From: Pseudomonadales bacterium
Lineage (GTDB): Bacteria > Pseudomonadota > Gammaproteobacteria > Pseudomonadales > Pseudohongiellaceae
Reading direction: 5' to 3'
NCBI GenBank assembly: GCA_031277435.1
Contig: JAITMI010000017.1
Location: 1 to 8,731 of the forward strand
Length of the DNA stretch: 8,731 nt
The notes under the pieces were generated by a model, which was given only the letters and a program-made list of their open reading frames with translations, had not been told where the DNA came from and did not search any database. Position numbers and translations under genes: made by a program. Positions 5,247 to 8,731 of this stretch are shown here, piece by piece; positions within the stretch are counted from its first letter, which is position 1, and the number at the start of each line of letters is the position of its first letter.

Positions 5247-7985
5247 ATGAATTCGCCGCTCGCTGCCCCCGCCGCCATCACCCCCTTGCAGGTTTCCTCA
5301 CGCACCAGCGGCAAACGCCAGGCACTCTTCAACGCCAAGGAATTTCAGCGCCAGCTCGCGGGCGCCGAATCCGCGATCGCGGTATTCAAACAACAGCTCA
5401 AACATTCCCGCGCCCTGCTCGATGAACGCTTCATCGCTGGCGAAAACATCGAAAATCTACTTCAAGATCAAAGCTGGCTGATCGATCAGATTCTCCGCCA
5501 AGCCTGGCGCCGCCACGGCATGAGCGAGGCCACCGACATCAGCCTGGTGGCGGTGGGCGGTTATGGCCGCGGCGAGCTGCATCCGTATTCTGATATCGAC
5601 ATTCAAATACTGCTGCAACACGGCAGGCTGAAAGCCAAGTACCGCGCCAGTATCGAAGCCTTCCTCACTTTTCTGTGGGACATCAATCTGCAAGTCGGCC
5701 AAAGCGTGCGCAGCATCAGCGACAACAGCACCGAAGCCGCCAAGGATCTCACCATCGCCACCGCGCTGCTTGAATCGCGCACGGTCTGCGGCAACCCCGA
5801 GCTGCACGAACAAGTGCTGCGCAAACTGAGCCAGAAAAAAATCTGGAAACAAGCGAGTTTTTTCAGCGCCAAAACAGCCGAACAAGCACGGCGCCACCGC
5901 AAGTTCGACGACATCGAATATTCGCTCGAACCCAACCTCAAATCCTCCCCCGGCGGCCTGCGCGACATTCAAACCATCGGCTGGATCGCCCGCCATTATT
6001 TCGGCACCGGCGATTTCAAGGAACTGGTGCTGCGCGGTTTTCTGCTACGCAGCGAATACCGTGAACTGATACAAGCGCGCGCCTTTCTGTGGAAACTGCG
6101 TTACGCCCTGCACATGCTCAACCAGCGCAGCGAGGATCGCTTGCTGTTTGAAAATCAGCGGCGGGTGGCGGAGCTGTTTGGTTACCACAACGACGACAAC
6201 AGCCGCGCCATCGAAAAACTGATGCAGCAGTATTATCAGGTGGTGCTCACCGTGCGCCGCCTCAACGATCTATTGCTGCAATTGTTCGAGGAAGAAATCC
6301 TCAACGCCAACAAAAAAACCAAGGTGCTGCCGCTCAATGAGCGTTTCCAGGTGCGCGGCAATGTCATCGAAGTAAGGCACGACCGAGTATTCCAGAAAAG
6401 CCCCTCGGCGCTACTCGAAATTTTCGTATTGATGGCGCAGCACCGCAACATCGACAGCATCCGCGCCTCCACCATCCGCCTCTTGCGCAACGGCCTGCCG
6501 CTGATCGACGATAAATACCGCAACGACCCGCGCAACACCGCGATGTTCATGGAACTGTTACGCTCGCCGCACCACATGGTGGGCATTTTGCGCAAGATGA
6601 AACACTACGGCATTCTCTCCGCCTACCTGCCGGAGTTTGGCCGTATCGTGGGCCAGATGCAGCACGACCTGTTCCATATCTACACCGTGGACGACCACAC
6701 CTTGCAGGTGATGGAAAACATGCGGCGTTTCCGCCACCCCGAAGCGGTGGAAAAATTCCCGCTGTGTTCGCAAATCATCCATCAAATACCCAAACTGGAA
6801 CTGCTCTACATCGCCGGGCTTTATCACGACATCGCCAAGGGCCGCGGCGGCGATCATTCGCTATTGGGCATCAAGGACGCCGAAGAATTCTGCGAGCGCC
6901 ATCACCTCGGTAAATGGGATGCAATGCTGGTGGGCTGGCTGGTGGAAAATCACCTGGTATTGTCCCGCGTCGCGCAGCGTGAGGACATCCAAGACCCCGA
7001 AGTCATCAAAGCCTTCGCGCGCAAAGTCAGCGATCAAACGCGGCTCGATTATCTGTTTTTATTAACCGTGGCCGACATCAACGGCACCAATCCGAGTTTA
7101 TGGAACACCTGGCGCGCTTCGCTCTTGCGCAAGCTCTACACCTTTACCAAACGCGCGCTGGCGCAGGGCTTGGAAGTCACGGTGGGCAAGGCGGCCAGAG
7201 TCGAGGAAACCCGCACTTTAGCGCTGGCGCTGTTGAAGGAAGCCGGCATCACGCCAGAGCAAGCGGAACAGTTATGGCGCGGCGCTGGCGATGATTATTT
7301 TTTACGCGAAAATCCCGAAGATATTTTGTGGCAAACCCAAGCCGTGGCCGCTCATGCCGATGCCAAGGAACCCTTGATTACGATCCGCAACACCCTTGAT
7401 CTCGAAGGCCGCGAAGGCGCCTCGCAGCTTTTCATCCGCGCGCCGCGCACGACGTTTCTGTTCGCCAATCTCAGCAGCGCCTGCGAGCGGCTCAACCTCA
7501 ACATCGTCGATGCGCGTTTTTATCCTCTGCATGGCCGCCAATGCTACATCAGCCTGATGGTGCTCGAAGCCGACGGCGAACCCCTGCAACTGACCCCACC
7601 GCGCCTGCGCGAAATCGACGAAAAATTGCGCCACTACGTCGAAGCCAGCCAAGCCTTGCCCGGCAAGCACCGCGGCCCGCCCACGCGCAAACAGCGGCAT
7701 TTCACCCGCAACACCGTCACCACGCTCACCAATAACGAGAACAAACCGTACAGTATTCTCGAAGTCTTATGTTTGGACCGCCCTGGCCTCTTGGCCGTGA
7801 TCGGCCACATCTTCGTGGAACTGAACATCAAAATGCACAACGCCAAAATCACTACGATGGGCGAAAACGTCGAGGACGTATTCTTCATCACCGACGAACA
7901 CAACCGCCCATTGCGCGACCCGGCCTTGGCCGATACTCTGCAAACCCGCATCCGCGAACGGCTGGACGCTGAACTAAGTCGCTGA
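5247..7985 (+). CDS. glnD: Bifunctional PII uridylyltransferase / uridylyl-removing enzyme
   Basis: GlnD senses glutamine. At low glutamine it uridylylates PII proteins (GlnB/GlnK); at high glutamine it removes UMP, thereby controlling glutamine synthetase adenylylation and NtrBC. The 912-residue protein (E. coli 890) shows the full architecture. The nucleotidyltransferase domain has GGYGRGELHPYSDID (104-118) with metal-binding Asp116 and Asp118. The GlnD-specific linker contains SLEPNLKSSPGGLRDIQTI. The HD phosphohydrolase domain has HDLFHIYTVDDHT (473-485), LYHDIAKGRGGDHS (525-538) and VENHL (566-570). Two C-terminal ACT domains, at about 725-800 and 836-910, sense glutamine. Only 11 nt separate it from map and no Shine-Dalgarno is evident, so coupling to map translation is likely. 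The stop codon lies in the second copy of a 13-bp tandem repeat. Confidence 0.98.
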   Translation: MNSPLAAPAAITPLQVSSRTSGKRQALFNAKEFQRQLAGAESAIAVFKQQLKHSRALLDERFIAGENIENLLQDQSWLIDQILRQAWRRHGMSEATDISLVAVGGYGRGELHPYSDIDIQILLQHGRLKAKYRASIEAFLTFLWDINLQVGQSVRSISDNSTEAAKDLTIATALLESRTVCGNPELHEQVLRKLSQKKIWKQASFFSAKTAEQARRHRKFDDIEYSLEPNLKSSPGGLRDIQTIGWIARHYFGTGDFKELVLRGFLLRSEYRELIQARAFLWKLRYALHMLNQRSEDRLLFENQRRVAELFGYHNDDNSRAIEKLMQQYYQVVLTVRRLNDLLLQLFEEEILNANKKTKVLPLNERFQVRGNVIEVRHDRVFQKSPSALLEIFVLMAQHRNIDSIRASTIRLLRNGLPLIDDKYRNDPRNTAMFMELLRSPHHMVGILRKMKHYGILSAYLPEFGRIVGQMQHDLFHIYTVDDHTLQVMENMRRFRHPEAVEKFPLCSQIIHQIPKLELLYIAGLYHDIAKGRGGDHSLLGIKDAEEFCERHHLGKWDAMLVGWLVENHLVLSRVAQREDIQDPEVIKAFARKVSDQTRLDYLFLLTVADINGTNPSLWNTWRASLLRKLYTFTKRALAQGLEVTVGKAARVEETRTLALALLKEAGITPEQAEQLWRGAGDDYFLRENPEDILWQTQAVAAHADAKEPLITIRNTLDLEGREGASQLFIRAPRTTFLFANLSSACERLNLNIVDARFYPLHGRQCYISLMVLEADGEPLQLTPPRLREIDEKLRHYVEASQALPGKHRGPPTRKQRHFTRNTVTTLTNNENKPYSILEVLCLDRPGLLAVIGHIFVELNIKMHNAKITTMGENVEDVFFITDEHNRPLRDPALADTLQTRIRERLDAELSR

Positions 7986-7992
7986 ACTAAGT
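7967..7992 (+). repeat. 13-bp perfect tandem duplication across the glnD stop
   Basis: The 13-mer cgctgaactaagt occurs twice with no spacer, at 7967-7979 and 7980-7992. Because 13 is not a multiple of three, the two copies are read in different frames. The first encodes the end of GlnD (DAELS) and the second supplies the TGA stop (7983-7985). Replication slippage is the simplest origin. Confidence 0.9.
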
Positions 7993-8023
7993 TGTTGGAC
8001 TACGTCATTAAAGGAGACCTCAC

Positions 8024-8389
8024 ATGACCCCAACCCTCTACGGCATTCCCAATTGTTCCACGGTCAAAAAAGCCCGCGCCTGGCTGGCGGAACACGAACT
8101 GCCCTACAGCTTCCACGATTACAAAAAAGCCGGCGTTGATGCCGCCACGCTCAAGCGCTGGGCCAACAGCGTAGGCATGCAAAATTTAATCAACACCAAA
8201 GGCACCACCTGGCGCAAACTCGACGAAGCGCAGCGCGCCAAACTCACCGACGCCAAGGCGCTCAAATTGATGCAGGAATATCCCTCATTGATCTGCCGCC
8301 CAGTATTGGAAAGCAATAAATTGCTGTTGATTGGCTTCGATGAACAGCGCTGGGGCCGCTTTGCCCCGGCTCCGGCGGCTACCTCCTGA
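8024..8389 (+). CDS. yffB: YffB-type ArsC/Spx-family reductase
   Basis: This 121-residue protein belongs to the thioredoxin-fold ArsC/Spx family and follows E. coli YffB closely along its length. Matching blocks are TLYGIPNCSTVKKARAWL (4-21), with Cys11 and the basic pair Lys15-Lys16, FHDYKK, then NTKGTTWRKLDE, a late ICRP segment and LLIGFDE near the end. YffB has been proposed to act as a glutathione-dependent thiol reductase, and a true arsenate reductase role is unproven for this subgroup. The start has a strong Shine-Dalgarno, AAGGAG (8011-8016), seven bases upstream. The gene lies 38 nt after glnD on the same strand and may be read from the same transcript, although it has its own ribosome-binding site. 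In Pseudomonas relatives a gene of this type lies near glnD and the dap genes. No terminator with a T-run is seen after the stop. Confidence 0.93.
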   Translation: MTPTLYGIPNCSTVKKARAWLAEHELPYSFHDYKKAGVDAATLKRWANSVGMQNLINTKGTTWRKLDEAQRAKLTDAKALKLMQEYPSLICRPVLESNKLLLIGFDEQRWGRFAPAPAATS

Positions 8390-8396
8390 GCTTCTA

Positions 8397-8540
8397 CTAT
8401 ATGGAATACGACCGCGCGGCGCTCACCCCAGCGCTCAGGCTGGTCGCGCATAGCTGTGGGTAAGTAGCTCCCAAACATGGTCGTGCGGCAGCCACTTTAT
8501 CTTTAGCTGGGACGATGATGTGGTCCAGATGCGCTGGCAT
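8397..8540 (-). pseudogene. Relic of a VOC-family (glyoxalase-fold) gene, N-terminus only
   Basis: A 47-codon frame on the minus strand begins with ATG and reads MPAHLDHIIVPAKDKVAAAR over its first 20 codons (8540-8481). This is the typical first strand and helix of vicinal-oxygen-chelate proteins of the LDHxIVPAxDK kind, with the His that would be a metal ligand. After codon 20 the frame turns into PCLGATYPQLCATS and so on, which does not resemble the family, and it stops at 8397, eight bases past the yffB stop. An intact member is about 120-140 residues. I could not find the remaining domain in another frame. No Shine-Dalgarno precedes the ATG. The best reading is a gene truncated by a deletion near 8480, and a short expressed remnant is less likely. 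Confidence 0.6.
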
Positions 8541-8565
8541 GGTTACATAATAAGCCTGACTATAT

Positions 8566-8589
8566 GGGGCGGTCTGGCTGGCGTAAACT
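8566..8589. repeat. 24-bp match to the sequence beside the left-end repeat
   Basis: Bases 8566-8589 match 135-158 at 20 of 24 positions in the same orientation, and all four differences are transitions. The left copy overlaps the end of the degenerate REP-like unit. The right copy lies directly beyond the rsmJ stop. Both flank gene 3' ends, which suits a dispersed intergenic repeat, but the match is short and could be chance. Confidence 0.3.
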
Positions 8590-8731
8590 TATTCCGTGTC
8601 ATTCATCCCCTTCTTCACATAAACACTAAAATGCGCCGCCTTGCCGCTGAGCGTAAAACTCGGCGCGGGGCCGGGAATTTCGTGCTGATCGGGCGGGCGT
8701 TTCACCACTACGCGCTTGCGCGCTACGCTCA
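8589..8731 (-). CDS. rsmJ: 16S rRNA (guanine1516-N2)-methyltransferase, C-terminal part
   Basis: Only the last 46 residues and the stop are in the window; the 5' part lies beyond the right edge. The visible sequence starts SVARKRVVVKRPPDQHEIPG and ends in GKAAHFSVYVKKGMNDTE. The RVVVKRP block followed by a short strand of the type FxVY is the C-terminal end of the RsmJ (YhiQ) family, which in E. coli reads KRVVVKRPDYAPPL. RsmJ methylates N2 of G1516 in 16S rRNA using S-adenosylmethionine. The stop is TAA. The gene converges on yffB, and the VOC relic lies between them. The family call rests on a short segment, so the methyltransferase motifs upstream should be confirmed. Confidence 0.75.
   Translation of the reverse strand, partial: SVARKRVVVKRPPDQHEIPGPAPSFTLSGKAAHFSVYVKKGMNDTE

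Noticed and set aside
8428..8443. Short inverted repeat (ccagc/gctgg) after yffB as a terminator.
   Set aside because: The stem is only 5 bp and has no T-run on either strand.
8119..8478. Minus-strand 119-codon frame opposite yffB, partly in the gap.
   Set aside because: Most of it is antisense to yffB and the product has no recognisable family. I checked whether its start could continue the VOC relic after a frameshift and saw no convincing match.
8454..8731. Plus-strand open frame running to the window edge (SWDDDVVQMRWHGY...).
   Set aside because: It has no good start or ribosome-binding site and is antisense to the VOC relic and rsmJ, which have family matches on the other strand.
1..8731. 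CRISPR arrays, tRNA or rRNA genes, insertion sequences, phage or defence genes.
   Set aside because: None was seen. Apart from the short repeats noted, the window is filled by housekeeping genes.

Overview
This window is ordinary gammaproteobacterial housekeeping DNA, moderately GC-rich. I found no previously undescribed system. The gene order is the conserved block uppS-frr-pyrH-tsf-rpsB on the minus strand, facing away from map-glnD-yffB on the plus strand. The UppS form (GNNRW near the catalytic Asp), the map-glnD pairing and the S2/EF-Ts sequences fit a Pseudomonas-like or related gammaproteobacterium. I cannot name the genus.

Layout. Bases 1-185 hold a run of 18 G at the very edge, probably an assembly end, followed by a REP-like palindromic repeat in one full and one degenerate copy. 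Bases 186-4164 (minus) carry, in transcription order, rpsB (ribosomal protein S2), tsf (EF-Ts), pyrH (UMP kinase), frr (ribosome recycling factor) and uppS (undecaprenyl diphosphate synthase). The genes are tightly packed: 29-31 nt gaps at tsf-pyrH and pyrH-frr and an ATGA overlap at frr-uppS. The one wide gap, rpsB-tsf (116 nt), holds a strong GC-rich hairpin. Bases 4165-4461 form a divergent control region with an rpsB promoter (extended -10 and GC-rich discriminator), a leader of about 160 nt, and a map promoter.

Bases 4462-7985 (plus) encode methionine aminopeptidase and the PII uridylyltransferase GlnD, separated by 11 nt. A YffB/ArsC-family reductase follows at 8024-8389. Bases 8390-8588 hold a relic of a VOC (glyoxalase-fold) gene on the minus strand, which matches its family only over the first 20 codons. 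The window ends inside the C-terminus of rsmJ (16S rRNA m2G1516 methyltransferase), also on the minus strand.

The left block joins translation (S2, EF-Ts, recycling factor), pyrimidine nucleotide supply (UMP kinase) and cell-envelope lipid carrier synthesis. The right block joins N-terminal protein maturation with nitrogen sensing. The points most worth a second look are the VOC relic, the basic/acidic tail on S2, a 13-bp tandem duplication across the glnD stop, and the repeat elements at both ends of the window.
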